The notes: generated by a model from the sequence alone, not told the origin. A stretch of 64,000 nt of DNA from Candidatus Polarisedimenticolaceae bacterium (GCA_036275915.1 DASUCV010000010.1:1-64000); one strand, 5' to 3'; shown: positions 32,263-40,881, numbered from the stretch's first letter. A program made the numbers and translations.

Positions 32263-34079
32263 GCGCCGAGATCCGGACGATCGGGTGCGACGTCCTGGTC
32301 GTCGGCGCCGGCGGCGCCGGTCTCCGGGCCGCGATCGAAGCGTCGGCTGCGGGGGCGAAGGTCGCGGTCGTCTCGAAGTCGCTCCTCGGCAAGGCGCACA
32401 CCGTCATGGCCGAAGGCGGGATCGCCGCGGCGCTGGCCAACGTCGACGACCGCGATTCGTGGCGCGTCCACTTCGCCGACACGATGCGGGGCGGCGGCTA
32501 CGTCAACCAGCCGCGCATGGCCGAGCTGCACGCCAAGGAAGCGCCGGCGCGCGTGCGCGAGCTCGAGGCGTGGGGCGCCCTCTTCGACCGCACCGCCGAC
32601 GGCCGGATCCTCCAGCGCAACTTCGGCGGCCATAGGTACCCGCGCCTCGCTCACGTCGGCGACCGCACGGGACTCGAGATGATTCGCACGCTCCAGGATC
32701 ACGGCATCCACGCCGGGATCGACTTCTACATGGAGCGCACCGTGACCGCGCTCTTGAAGGACGGCCCTCGGATCGCGGGCGCGTTCACCTACGAGCGCGA
32801 GCGTGGACGGTTCGCCGTCTTCCACGCCAAGGCCGTCATCCTCGCGACCGGCGGCATCGGGCGCGCCTACTCGATCACGAGCAACAGCTGGGAGTACACC
32901 GGGGACGGGCACAGCCTCGCCTACGAGGCGGGGGCCGATCTCGCGGACATCGAGTTCGTGCAGTTCCACCCCACGGGCATGGTCTGGCCGCTCTCGGTGC
33001 GCGGCATCCTCGTCACCGAGGGCGTCCGCGGCGAAGGGGGCGTGCTCCGCAATCGCGAGGGCAAGCGGTTCATGTTCGACCAGATCCCCGAGTTGTACGC
33101 CGCGCAGACGGCGACCACCGAAGAAGAGGGCTGGCGTTACTGCCAGGGGGACAAGTCCGCGCGGCGCCCGCCGGAGCTCCTGACGCGCGACCACGTGTCG
33201 CGCTGCATCATGCGCGAGATCCGCGAAGGCCGGGGGAGCCCGCACGGCGGCGTGTTCCTCGACATCGCATGGATCAAGGAACGTGTGAAGGACGGCGAGG
33301 CCCACATCAAGAGGAAGCTCCCGAGCATGTACCACCAGTTCAAGGAGCTGGCCGGGATCGACATCACGAAGGAGCCGATGGAGGTCGGGCCGACGACGCA
33401 CTACATCATGGGCGGCGTCCGGGTCGATCCCGACTCGCAGATGTCGAGCGTGCCGGGACTCTTCGCGGCCGGCGAGTCGGCCGCGGGTCTGCACGGAGCG
33501 AACCGGCTCGGCGGAAACTCCCTCTCCGATCTGCTCGTCTTCGGGCAGCGCGCCGGCGCCGCCGCCGCGAGATTCGCGCACGACAGCGGTGCGCCGAAGC
33601 TCGACGCGGCTCAGGTCGCCGCCGCGGAGCGTGAGGCGCTCGCGCCGTTCGCGGGCGCTCCGGACGCCGGCGAAGGGCCGTACGCGATCCAGCGCGAGCT
33701 GCAAGAGACGATGCAGGATCTCGTCGGCATCATGAGGCGCGAGGACGAGATGCGCCGCGCCCTCGAGGCGATCGCGCGCCTGAAGGCGCGTGCCGCGGCG
33801 GTGCGGGTCACCGGCAACCGCGAGTACAACCCGGGCTGGCATACGGCGCTCGACCTCCGCCACCTCCTGACCGTCTCGGAAGCGATCGCGCGCGCGGCGA
33901 TCGAGCGCAAGGAGAGCCGCGGCGCGCAGTTTCGTGACGACTACCCGGAGAAGAGCCCCGAGCTCGGCAAGGTCACAATGGTCGTGCGGAAGCAGGGCGG
34001 CGGCGAGATGACCGTGGCGCGCGAGTCCCTTCCCGAGCCGACGCCGGAGCAGCGCGCCATCATCGAGGAGATGAAGTGA
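32259..34079 (+). CDS. sdhA: Succinate dehydrogenase/fumarate reductase flavoprotein subunit
   Basis: 606 residues from GTG 32259. The FAD-binding motif is DVLVVGAGGAGLRAAIEASA (11-30). The FAD-linked His is His47 in GKAHTVMAEGGIAAAL. Substrate-site elements are present: EFVQFHPTGMVWPLSVRGIL, the LVTEGVRGEGG block, PTTHYIMGGVRVDPDS, and HGANRLGGNSLSDLLVFGQR with the catalytic Arg region. The product oxidises succinate to fumarate (or the reverse) as part of respiratory complex II with the flanking anchor and iron-sulfur proteins. GTGA overlaps on both sides indicate tight co-translation. Confidence 0.95.
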   Translation: MSAEIRTIGCDVLVVGAGGAGLRAAIEASAAGAKVAVVSKSLLGKAHTVMAEGGIAAALANVDDRDSWRVHFADTMRGGGYVNQPRMAELHAKEAPARVRELEAWGALFDRTADGRILQRNFGGHRYPRLAHVGDRTGLEMIRTLQDHGIHAGIDFYMERTVTALLKDGPRIAGAFTYERERGRFAVFHAKAVILATGGIGRAYSITSNSWEYTGDGHSLAYEAGADLADIEFVQFHPTGMVWPLSVRGILVTEGVRGEGGVLRNREGKRFMFDQIPELYAAQTATTEEEGWRYCQGDKSARRPPELLTRDHVSRCIMREIREGRGSPHGGVFLDIAWIKERVKDGEAHIKRKLPSMYHQFKELAGIDITKEPMEVGPTTHYIMGGVRVDPDSQMSSVPGLFAAGESAAGLHGANRLGGNSLSDLLVFGQRAGAAAARFAHDSGAPKLDAAQVAAAEREALAPFAGAPDAGEGPYAIQRELQETMQDLVGIMRREDEMRRALEAIARLKARAAAVRVTGNREYNPGWHTALDLRHLLTVSEAIARAAIERKESRGAQFRDDYPEKSPELGKVTMVVRKQGGGEMTVARESLPEPTPEQRAIIEEMK

Positions 34080-34819
34080 ACCCAGAGCGGACGTTCGAGA
34101 TCTGGCGCGGCGACCGGCAGGGCGGGGCGTTCCAGACCTACCGCACCGAGGTCGCGCCCGGAATGGTGGTGCTCGACGCGGTGCATGCCGTGCAAGCCGA
34201 GTCCGCGAACGATCTCGCCGTGCGGTGGAACTGCAAGGCGGGGAAGTGCGGGTCGTGCTCGGCCGAGATCAACGGCAAGCCGCGGCTCATGTGCATGACG
34301 CGCCTCTCCGATCTTCCCGACGATCCGGTGCGGATCGAGCCGATGAAGGCGTTCCCGCTGATCCGCGACCTCGTCACCGACGTGTCGTCGAACTACGAGG
34401 CGAAGAAGAAGATCGAGCCGTTCAAGCCGCGGCCCGCCGACGCCCCCGACGGCACGTGGCGCATGGCGCAATCCGACGTCGACCGGGTCCAGGAGTTCCG
34501 GAAGTGCATCGAGTGCTTCCTCTGCCAGGACGTCTGCCACGTCCTGCGCGAGCACGCGCTCCACGACAAGTTCATCGGCCCGCGCAACCTCGTCCACGTG
34601 GCCGCGCTCGAGATGCACCCGCTCGACGTCGCCGACCGGCTGCCGAAGCTGCGCGACGAGCACGGCGCCGGCTACTGCAACATCACGAAGTGCTGCACGA
34701 AGGTCTGCCCCGAGGGGATCACGATCACGGACAACGCGATCATCCCGCTCAAGGAGCGGATCGTCGATCGTTACTACGATCCGCTCCGGACGTTCATGCG
34801 CATCGTCGGTATCGATTGA
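34076..34819 (+). CDS. sdhB: Succinate dehydrogenase iron-sulfur subunit
   Basis: 247 residues from GTG 34076. The N-terminal [2Fe-2S] ferredoxin site is CKAGKCGSC (Cys53, 58, 61) plus Cys73. The C-terminal domain has CIECFLCQDVC (Cys144, 147, 150, 154) and CNITKCCTKVCPEGI, the usual ligands for a [4Fe-4S] and a second cluster. It passes electrons from the flavoprotein to quinone at the membrane anchor. It overlaps the flavoprotein gene by four bases; the TPR gene starts 11 nt later. Confidence 0.95.
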   Translation: MNPERTFEIWRGDRQGGAFQTYRTEVAPGMVVLDAVHAVQAESANDLAVRWNCKAGKCGSCSAEINGKPRLMCMTRLSDLPDDPVRIEPMKAFPLIRDLVTDVSSNYEAKKKIEPFKPRPADAPDGTWRMAQSDVDRVQEFRKCIECFLCQDVCHVLREHALHDKFIGPRNLVHVAALEMHPLDVADRLPKLRDEHGAGYCNITKCCTKVCPEGITITDNAIIPLKERIVDRYYDPLRTFMRIVGID

Positions 34820-34830
34820 GCGAGGTGGCC

Positions 34831-35331
34831 ATGTTCGAGCTGAAACGCCTGCACAAGGACGCCGTTCCGGCCGCTCTCGCCAAGGCCGAACGCTATCGCC
34901 TCCTGAACGAGGCCCGCGAGGCGGAGAGCATCTGCCGCGACGTGCTCGCGGCCGAGCCCGGCAACGCGGCGGCGACGATCCTGCTCATCCTCGCCCTCAC
35001 CGACCAGTTCATCCACCGGCTCGCCGAAACGTGGGCTGAGGCGACGGCACTCGTGGGAACGCTCCAGGACCCGCACACGCACGCGTACTACGACGGCATC
35101 TGTCACGAGCGCCGCGCCAAGGCGCTGCTCAAGAGCGGCCGCGCCGGCGCGCGGCAAGGCGCCTACGCCGATTTCCGTTACGCGATGGCGCGCTTCGAGG
35201 AGGCCGCGGCGACGGCTCCGGCCGGTGACGACAGCGCGCTCCTGCGCTGGAACACCTGCGCGCGCATCCTGAACGCGAGCCCCGAGATCAAGCCCGACAC
35301 GGAGAGCGGCGTTCCTTCGATGCTCGAGTAG
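34831..35331 (+). CDS. TPR-like protein at end of the sdh operon
   Basis: 166 residues from ATG 34831 (GAGGTGGCC upstream; a GTG two codons earlier is possible). Helical throughout, with tetratricopeptide-like pairs: AKAERYRLLNEAREAESICR (19-38) and DVLAAEPGNAAATILLILAL (39-58). No signal peptide. A role in assembly or regulation of complex II is possible from position only. It ends before a long palindrome. Confidence 0.75.
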   Translation: MFELKRLHKDAVPAALAKAERYRLLNEAREAESICRDVLAAEPGNAAATILLILALTDQFIHRLAETWAEATALVGTLQDPHTHAYYDGICHERRAKALLKSGRAGARQGAYADFRYAMARFEEAAATAPAGDDSALLRWNTCARILNASPEIKPDTESGVPSMLE

Positions 35332-35336
35332 GCACG

Positions 35337-35400
35337 AACAAAGAGGGGACAGCTTCCGAAACTCTGTTCTCCGAGTTTCGGAAGCTGTCCCCTCTTTGTT
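35337..35400. repeat. REP-like palindrome, copy 3 (28-bp perfect arms)
   Basis: Arms 35337-35364 and 35373-35400 are exact inverted copies with an 8-nt loop, again containing GGGGACAGCTTCCGAAACTC. It sits between the stops of the convergent TPR gene (35331) and M56 peptidase gene (35410), so it should terminate both. A TGTCCCCTACT tail follows on the right, matching the right flank of the copy at 16415. Confidence 0.95.
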
Positions 35401-35409
35401 TGTTGTCCC

Positions 35410-37257
35410 CTACTGGATCTTGGCGGCGCGTCCGCTCTCCAATGCGCGTTCGAGGATCTCGGTGAGGCGGCGCTGCGCGTCGGAGCCCTCCAGCCTCATC
35501 TTCTCGCCGAGCGCGCCTTGCCGCGCGCCGAGCTCGGCCTGTTGCTCGCTGAGGGCCCGCATCTGAGCGTTCAGCTCGTTCATGCGTGCCGAGAGCGCAT
35601 TCATCTTGGCTTGAACCTCCGCATCGCGGCCCGACGCCGCCATCTCGTCGGCGAGCTTCGCCTGAATCTGCGCGAGCTGCGCTTGCTTTTCGCCGATTGC
35701 CGCCTGCTTGTCGCCGATCGCGGACTGGACGTCGCCGACACTGGACTGCTCGGTTCCCACCAGGTTCTGTGCGCGGAACGTCTCGCGGGCTTCGACGACG
35801 GTGCCGCGATCGCGCACGACATAGCTCTGCCCGTCGACACGGAACCAGATGATGTCGTCGCCCTTGCCGCGCGCATGCTCAGCCTCTTGGATGTCGCGAA
35901 TGTCGCCGCACATCGTGTGCGAATCGCCGTCCGTGATGACGAAGGCGCTGTCCCGTGACTTGCCGAGATCGAGACAGCGTTCGAAAGCCGCAGGAGCGGG
36001 AGCGGGAGGCGGCGCCGGTGCCTCGGGCGCGTCCGGCACCTCGATCGACCCGGAAGCGGGGGGCGGCGGCGGCGGAGGCGGAGACGTTGCCGATCGCTTG
36101 TAGACCGTCGTCGCACGTGGGGCCGGAAGGGGAGCCGCCACCGGCGTGGGTGATGGCGTGCCGGAAGCCGGGGGCGGCGCCGCGGCCCGCGCGAGGGGAG
36201 CCCGCATCGCAGGAGCCGCAGCGGGCGCGGGCAGGGCAGCCGGGGTGGGCTCCGTCGCGGCGGTCGCAGGCGCGGCTGGCGCTTCGGGCGCCGGGGTGTC
36301 GCGCGCGACGAGCCGCACCGGCACGAACCCGGCGGCCGCGAGAGCGATCAAGATCCAGACGACGCGTGCGTGGAGCGGCTTCCGGTTCGCCGTGCGTTCG
36401 ATCATCTCGAGCCTCCTTCGGAGCATGGAGCGGGGGGAGAGAGCCGCGGTCGACGCGTGCCGGCCGGTGGCGAGACGCAAGAGGAGCGTTCCGTACGTGA
36501 AGGCGTCGGCACCGCCGTGCGTCACAACGGCGTCGTCGCACGCCGCTTCCCGGGCGACGGCGTACTCGCGCTCGATCCACCATGCGAGCGGGTGGAAGAA
36601 GAAGACCCGCCGCGCCGCCGCGGGCACGATGCCGAGCCAGAGATCCCGCCGGGCCACGTGGGCCAGCTCGTGCTCGAGGACCATCTCGAGCTCCGCCGCG
36701 TCGAGGCGCGCGACCGCCGTCTCGGGGAGGAGGATCGAGGGTGCGACGAGCCCCGTCACGAGAGGGCCCGGTAGTCCGGGCACGAGAAGGACCTCGGGCG
36801 TGCGCGCCAGCCCCAGCTTGCGGGCCGCGCGCTCGCTCTGAGCGAGGAGAGCCGGATCGCGGAGCGGACGGCCCGATCGCCTGAGGCGGCGCGCGCGGAT
36901 CGCCCCGGCCGACGATCCTGCGGCGAACAGGAGGAGCCCCGCGGCCCAGAGGCCCAGGAGCCAACGCTCGGGTGACGGTTTGGGCCGAGCCGCGGGCGAG
37001 GCGGGAGCGACGGTCGTCAGCCGTGCCGCGCTCTCGGTCGCGTGCTCGAGCCGGACCGGCGGCGGGAGCAGCGGCAGCTCGAGCGGCTGCACGGGCGCCA
37101 ACGCGAACAGGAGCTTCGCCGCGGCGAGCCACCAGAGCGCAGCACGATGCCGTGCGGGGAGCGAGGGCACGAGCCTGCAGATCAGCGCGACGAAGAGAAC
37201 GACGAAGGTCCCCTCGATCGATGCCCGCAGCAGGCGGTCGACGACGACGGCGCTCAC
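35410..37257 (-). CDS. BlaR1-like M56 membrane metallopeptidase with coiled-coil tail
   Basis: 615 residues. Membrane helices occur near 15-55, 100-118 and 300-316. The zinc motif HELAH lies at 196-200, followed by REYAVAREAACDDAVV, the usual M56 pattern. After the last helix comes a Pro/Ala-rich linker (about 320-420), then a small domain (SAFVITDGDSHTMCGDIRDI), and a coiled coil of repeating units (SVGDVQSAIGDKQAAIGEKQ, then AQLAQIQAKLADEM) to the end. BlaR1 normally ends in a penicillin-binding sensor; that is absent. It likely senses another envelope signal and cleaves the BlaI-type repressor encoded just upstream (GTGA/ATGA-type overlap at 37254-37257). Confidence 0.88.
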   Translation of the reverse strand: MSAVVVDRLLRASIEGTFVVLFVALICRLVPSLPARHRAALWWLAAAKLLFALAPVQPLELPLLPPPVRLEHATESAARLTTVAPASPAARPKPSPERWLLGLWAAGLLLFAAGSSAGAIRARRLRRSGRPLRDPALLAQSERAARKLGLARTPEVLLVPGLPGPLVTGLVAPSILLPETAVARLDAAELEMVLEHELAHVARRDLWLGIVPAAARRVFFFHPLAWWIEREYAVAREAACDDAVVTHGGADAFTYGTLLLRLATGRHASTAALSPRSMLRRRLEMIERTANRKPLHARVVWILIALAAAGFVPVRLVARDTPAPEAPAAPATAATEPTPAALPAPAAAPAMRAPLARAAAPPPASGTPSPTPVAAPLPAPRATTVYKRSATSPPPPPPPPASGSIEVPDAPEAPAPPPAPAPAAFERCLDLGKSRDSAFVITDGDSHTMCGDIRDIQEAEHARGKGDDIIWFRVDGQSYVVRDRGTVVEARETFRAQNLVGTEQSSVGDVQSAIGDKQAAIGEKQAQLAQIQAKLADEMAASGRDAEVQAKMNALSARMNELNAQMRALSEQQAELGARQGALGEKMRLEGSDAQRRLTEILERALESGRAAKIQ

Positions 37258-37643
37258 GGCTTCCGCTCCTTGCGCTTCGATCGCAGGCGGCCGACGAGCT
37301 GCTCGAGCTCTCTGAGCTCGTGATCCGAGACGGCCTCGCGCTCGGCGAGATAAGCGACGAACGGGGAGAGGGAGCCGCCGAGCGCGCGCTCGACGAAACG
37401 CCCGACGAGACCGCTCAGCACGTCTTCGCCGCCCCGCGGGTGGTAGCGATAGACGCCGTCCTCCCGGCGGCGCGTCAGATAACCCTTCCGCCGCAGGCGT
37501 TCCATCATCGTGAGGACCGTCGATCGCGCGAGGCCGCGCGGCTCGCCGTAGCGGCCGTGAAGCTCGCCGACGGAGCCGGGGCCCCGCTCGAGCAGGTCCT
37601 TGAGGATCCTGAGCTCTTGCTCGCCGACCGGCAGCTTCGTCAT
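37254..37643 (-). CDS. BlaI/MecI-type transcriptional repressor
   Basis: 129 residues from ATG 37643. Winged-helix domain: LPVGEQELRILKDLLERGPG (4-23), then RSTVLTMMERLRRKGYLTRR (40-59) and a wing with GVYRYHP. A C-terminal dimerisation helix ends in a basic tail. BlaI-type repressors bind TACA/TGTA dyads and are inactivated by proteolysis triggered by their M56 partner. Two such dyads lie 15 to 65 nt upstream, so autoregulation of the pair is likely. The gene overlaps the M56 gene by four bases. Confidence 0.9.
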   Translation of the reverse strand: MTKLPVGEQELRILKDLLERGPGSVGELHGRYGEPRGLARSTVLTMMERLRRKGYLTRRREDGVYRYHPRGGEDVLSGLVGRFVERALGGSLSPFVAYLAEREAVSDHELRELEQLVGRLRSKRKERKP

Positions 37644-37657
37644 GCGTGATCCCGTTC

Positions 37658-37673
37658 GACTACAAGTGTAGTC
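37658..37673. promoter_or_regulatory. Putative BlaI operator 1
   Basis: GACTACAAGTGTAGTC, a palindrome with 7-bp arms and a 2-nt centre. It matches the TACA/TGTA core of BlaI/MecI operators and lies 15 nt upstream of the repressor's ATG, where bound repressor would block its transcription. Confidence 0.85.
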
Positions 37674-37690
37674 AATGTGATCGTACGCCT

Positions 37691-37706
37691 GACGACAATT
37701 GTCGTC
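37691..37706. promoter_or_regulatory. Putative BlaI operator 2
   Basis: GACGACAATTGTCGTC, a perfect 16-bp palindrome, extended by one T/A pair on each side. Its centre is 33 nt from the centre of the first dyad, about three helical turns, so two repressor dimers could bind the same face. It is less close to the TACA/TGTA core than operator 1. Confidence 0.75.
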
Positions 37707-37731
37707 AAGCGGCCCGCGAAAAAATTTCGGG

Positions 37732-39225
37732 TCAGGGGCAGGTCGCGGCGACCGTCCGCGGGGTACCGAAGCTGTTCGCGCCGAGGCCTTTTTCCACCCC
37801 GCCCGTCTTGTAGGCGACGAGATAGAAGAATCCCTGCGCTGCCGCCGGAACGTCGGTGTCGAGGAAGCTCGTGTCGGTGATGACCGGGTCACGGGAGTTC
37901 TGGCAGGTGCCGTAGCCGCCGTCGGGGAGATGGTCGGCATTCGCGTCGACCAGGTTCGTGAGCGGGCCGCGGTAGACGTCGTACTGGGTCGCCCCGGCGA
38001 CGGTGTCCCAGGTCAGCGTCTGCTTGTCGGCGGCGAAACGGTCCGTCGTCTCGGCAGCGGCGTTGGCGTTGCAATCGACGTTGAGGAGGTTGCTCTGCGG
38101 ATAGCTGGCGGAGTTGCCGGCCAGATCGGTCAGGGTGGTCGACGAGGTCCACGACCCGCTCGTGGAATAGCGCGGGATGACGACGCCGCACTGGAACGTG
38201 CCGCTGTTGCGCGTCCCCGAGACGGGAGCCGTCGCGGTGCACGTTTGAGACTGCGTGACGAAGCTCGCCGGCGGGACGAACGCCGAGATGCTGAGCGTGC
38301 AGCTCGCGGTATCGACGCCGGCGAGGGAGTCCGCGACGGCGATCGTGCAGGTCACCGTGTTCGGGCCGGAGCCGGTGCTGATCGCGGTCGGCGCAAAGCC
38401 GAAATTCGTGAGCGAAGGCGCGGTGATGTCTTCGGGAGACGAGTTCACGGTCAGACTCGCCGCCGGCATGTAGGCCGACGTCGGGACGTTCCCCGCCATG
38501 TCGATCGCGAGGACCGAGGGCGTCCACGACCCCGCATCGGCGTAGCGCGGGATCGTGAGCGTGCAGGAGAAGGTTCCGCTGTTCCGCGATCCCGACGACG
38601 GGGCGACGGAGACGCAAGAGACCGTCTGGCTACTGTTGGGTGCGGCGAGCTGGCATTGGGCGATGTTGACGCCCGACTTCGCGTCGGTCAGTCCCATGTT
38701 GCACGTCGTCGTCTGCGACGAGCCGGAGACGGTGACGGTCGCCGGCATGAGGGTGAACGTCGAGAGCGCCGGGGCCACCGTGTCGGGGTCGGAGGTCACG
38801 GTCAGCATCGAGGAGAAGCCGGACATCGCGGGGTTGATGCTCGCCGAGTTGCCGACCGCATCGATCGGCGTGACCGACGCGGTCCAGACCCCGGAGGGCG
38901 AGTAGCGCGGCACGATCACCGTGCACGACCAGGTCCCGCTCGTCACCGTCCCCGACGACGGAGTGGTCGCGGTGCAGCTCGCGCGATGGACGAAGTCGGG
39001 GGCGGTGAACGCGCAGGTCGCGCTCGCCGTTCCCGCGGGCGAGTCGGTGAGCGTCATGCTGCACATCACCGATTGCGACGCGAGCGTCGTGTCGATCGAC
39101 GCCGGCGAGAACGTGAACGCGGTGAGCGCCGGCGGCGTGGTGTCGCACTGCGCGAGTGCGCGGGCGGAAACTGCCGAAGCGAACGAGACGGCGAGCGCGA
39201 CGCGAGCGATTCCCCGGTGTCTCAT
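37732..39225 (-). CDS. Secreted protein with three Ig-like repeats and C-terminal Fn3-like domain
   Basis: 497 residues with a signal peptide ending at ARALA (about 25). Three repeats of roughly 110-120 residues follow. Each opens with a D-x-x-x-P-x-L-x-x-F motif (TPPALTAFTFSPASI, VAPALSTFTLMPATV, TAPSLTNFGFAPTAI), has conserved cysteines (MCSMTLTDSPAG, TCNMGLTDAKSG, TCTIAVADSLAG) and ends in a PRYSxxGxW block followed by D-x-x-G-N. The C-terminal 110 residues contain LTWDTVAGATQYDVYRGPL, a fibronectin III-like strand pattern. An adhesive or surface-anchored role is inferred; no sorting signal is visible. Confidence 0.82.
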   Translation of the reverse strand: MRHRGIARVALAVSFASAVSARALAQCDTTPPALTAFTFSPASIDTTLASQSVMCSMTLTDSPAGTASATCAFTAPDFVHRASCTATTPSSGTVTSGTWSCTVIVPRYSPSGVWTASVTPIDAVGNSASINPAMSGFSSMLTVTSDPDTVAPALSTFTLMPATVTVSGSSQTTTCNMGLTDAKSGVNIAQCQLAAPNSSQTVSCVSVAPSSGSRNSGTFSCTLTIPRYADAGSWTPSVLAIDMAGNVPTSAYMPAASLTVNSSPEDITAPSLTNFGFAPTAISTGSGPNTVTCTIAVADSLAGVDTASCTLSISAFVPPASFVTQSQTCTATAPVSGTRNSGTFQCGVVIPRYSTSGSWTSSTTLTDLAGNSASYPQSNLLNVDCNANAAAETTDRFAADKQTLTWDTVAGATQYDVYRGPLTNLVDANADHLPDGGYGTCQNSRDPVITDTSFLDTDVPAAAQGFFYLVAYKTGGVEKGLGANSFGTPRTVAATCP

Positions 39226-39321
39226 GGATGTCCCTCCCCGAAACGCGTGCCACGAGTATCCGGCGAATCGGGGGATGCCGCCATCGCATGATCGTGCGAA
39301 TCGGCGAAATTCAGGCCCGGT

Positions 39322-39741
39322 TCAGGTCGCGACCCGCCGGGCCTCGACCATGACGCAGGCGTCGTGCACGGTCCGGAACGGGGCGGCCGCCGCCGCGGCG
39401 AGCACCTCGGCGTCGAAGCTCCCGGGCTGCAGCCAGACGAGGCCGATCCCCGCCGCCTCCGCGTCCCGGAGGATCGTCAGCGTCACGTCGGGGGGCGTCA
39501 CGACGTCGACGAGATCCACGGGCGCGGGCACGTCGGCGAGGGTCCGGTACACGCGCCTGCCGGCGATCGCCGTCTCGTGGAGGTTGACGGGGAGGACGTC
39601 GTACCCGCGCGCGGCGAGATCGTTGAGGATGATGTTCCCGTACTTCCGCGGGTCGTTGCTCGCGCCGACGACCGCGATGCGCGTCTTCTTGTCGCGGAGA
39701 AGCGCGCGAGCGTCCTCGAGTGCGTTCGCGGTTCTCGTCAT
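39322..39741 (-). CDS. CoA-binding domain protein (YccU type)
   Basis: 139 residues, single Rossmann-like domain of the CoA_binding_2 family: IAVVGASNDPRKYGNIILND (22-41), GYDVLPVNLHETAIAGRRVY (46-65), VDLVDVVTPPDVTLTIL (75-91), and GLVWLQPGSFDAEVLAAA. Cytoplasmic. The family binds coenzyme A, and its cellular role is unclear. Divergent from the exported protein gene at 39803. Confidence 0.92.
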   Translation of the reverse strand: MTRTANALEDARALLRDKKTRIAVVGASNDPRKYGNIILNDLAARGYDVLPVNLHETAIAGRRVYRTLADVPAPVDLVDVVTPPDVTLTILRDAEAAGIGLVWLQPGSFDAEVLAAAAAAPFRTVHDACVMVEARRVAT

Positions 39742-39802
39742 GTCTCCATGGTAGCGCCTCCGCCCGGGTCACAAATCCGGGTCTTTCCCCTACACTGGCG
39801 GC

Positions 39803-40600
39803 ATGAAGCCCATGCGTACCGTCCTGGTGATCCCCGCGCTGCTCGCCGCCGGCGCCGTTCTTGCTGCGGCGTCGCGGCCGATCACGCTCGCCTACAAGCT
39901 CCCGAAGAAGGGGTCGCTCGTGCGACCCGCGGTCCCGCCGTCGCTCCTCGCGGGGCCCGTGCACGTCGAGGTGGTCGATGCCCGCGGCGGCGACGATCCG
40001 GCGGCCGTCGGCGAGCAGAGGGAGAAGGAGGACGTCGTCTACGTCTGGCGCGCGAAGAACGCCGTGCCCGCCGCAGTCGGCGGATTCGTGACGACGATCC
40101 TCAAGGCGTGGGGCGTCGCCGCCGGAGAAGGCGGGGTCACGGTCGCGATCAAGCTCGAGCGCTACTGGGTCGAGGAGACGTCGGCGACGTTCGGTTCGAA
40201 ATACCAGGCCGACGTGCGCCTGAGCCTCTCGCTCGTCGGACCCTCGGGCGAGACGTCGTGGACACACCCTGGTGCGGGGAAGGCCGGCTACACGGCCGTG
40301 GACGGCCGCGAGAGCACGTGCAACGAGCTTCTGGGCACGGCGCTTTACCAGGCGATGACCGAAGCGCTCGGCACGACCGACGAGCCCGCCGCGGCCGCGG
40401 CCGCGGCTGTACCGAAGCCGATGGAGCCGCAAGCGATGTTCGACGAGCTCGTCCGCTTGAAGAACGGCGGCGTCGGCGAGGACGTGCTCGCCGCCTACGC
40501 GAAGCAGCGCCGTCTCTCGCGCCCGCTCAGCGTCGACGAGATCCTGGCGTGGAAGAACGCCGGCATCCCGGACGCCGTCATCAAGCTCGCGTCGCCCTAG
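39803..40600 (+). CDS. Exported protein of unknown function
   Basis: 265 residues with a signal peptide (MRTVLVIPALLAAGAVLAAA, starting at residue 4; the ATG at 39812 is an alternative). The body is mixed alpha/beta with GVTVAIKLERYWVEETSATF (about 113) and VRLSLSLVGPSGETSW, resembling YajG-type lipoproteins, but without a lipobox. An Ala-rich linker at about 195-208 leads to a small C-terminal helical domain with repeated I/V-L-A-x-x-K/N motifs (AMFDELVRLKNGGVGEDVLA). Convergent with the DUF5615 gene, with stop codons overlapping. Confidence 0.7.
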   Translation: MKPMRTVLVIPALLAAGAVLAAASRPITLAYKLPKKGSLVRPAVPPSLLAGPVHVEVVDARGGDDPAAVGEQREKEDVVYVWRAKNAVPAAVGGFVTTILKAWGVAAGEGGVTVAIKLERYWVEETSATFGSKYQADVRLSLSLVGPSGETSWTHPGAGKAGYTAVDGRESTCNELLGTALYQAMTEALGTTDEPAAAAAAAVPKPMEPQAMFDELVRLKNGGVGEDVLAAYAKQRRLSRPLSVDEILAWKNAGIPDAVIKLASP

Positions 40601-40881
40601 AGCAGGACGTCGCCGAGCGCCGGCGCCCAGATCTCGGGATCGTCGGTGGCGACGACGAGGATGTCGGGCCGGCGATCGAGCGGGAACCGGGCGATGTCGC
40701 CAAAGCCGGCGTGGCCGGTGAGGAGCGTCAGTCCCAGCCGCTGCGCGAAGGCGCAGACCTCGTCATCCGACAATCCGCGCGGGCGCTCGTCGCGGAGATC
40801 GACCACGAACGCGCCGCGGTCGCGCAGCCGCTCGACGCAGGACCGGGGCACGTCCTCGTCGACGAGCAGGCGCGGGCTCAT
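40597..40881 (-). CDS. DUF5615 PIN-like toxin
   Basis: 94 residues. The Mut7-C/PIN-like DUF5615 pattern is present: RLLVDEDVPRSCVERLRDRG (4-23), GLSDDEVCAFAQRLGLTLLT (36-55), then GHAGFGDI. The acidic residues (Asp8, Glu9, Asp10, Asp39, Asp40) suit a metal-dependent nuclease site. Its ATG overlaps the stop of the DUF433 gene (ATGA). DUF433-DUF5615 gene pairs are regarded as type II toxin-antitoxin modules; the toxic target is inferred to be RNA. Confidence 0.88.
   Translation of the reverse strand: MSPRLLVDEDVPRSCVERLRDRGAFVVDLRDERPRGLSDDEVCAFAQRLGLTLLTGHAGFGDIARFPLDRRPDILVVATDDPEIWAPALGDVLL

Noticed and set aside
37254-37257. Beta-lactamase operon next to the BlaI/BlaR1 pair
   Set aside because: No beta-lactamase or penicillin-binding protein gene lies in the neighbourhood; the adjacent secreted gene is an Ig-repeat protein.
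39313-39344. Hairpin AGGCCCGG/CCGGGCCT as a terminator
   Set aside because: Short stem with a 16-nt loop that largely overlaps the end of the CoA-binding gene; it is expected by chance at this GC content.
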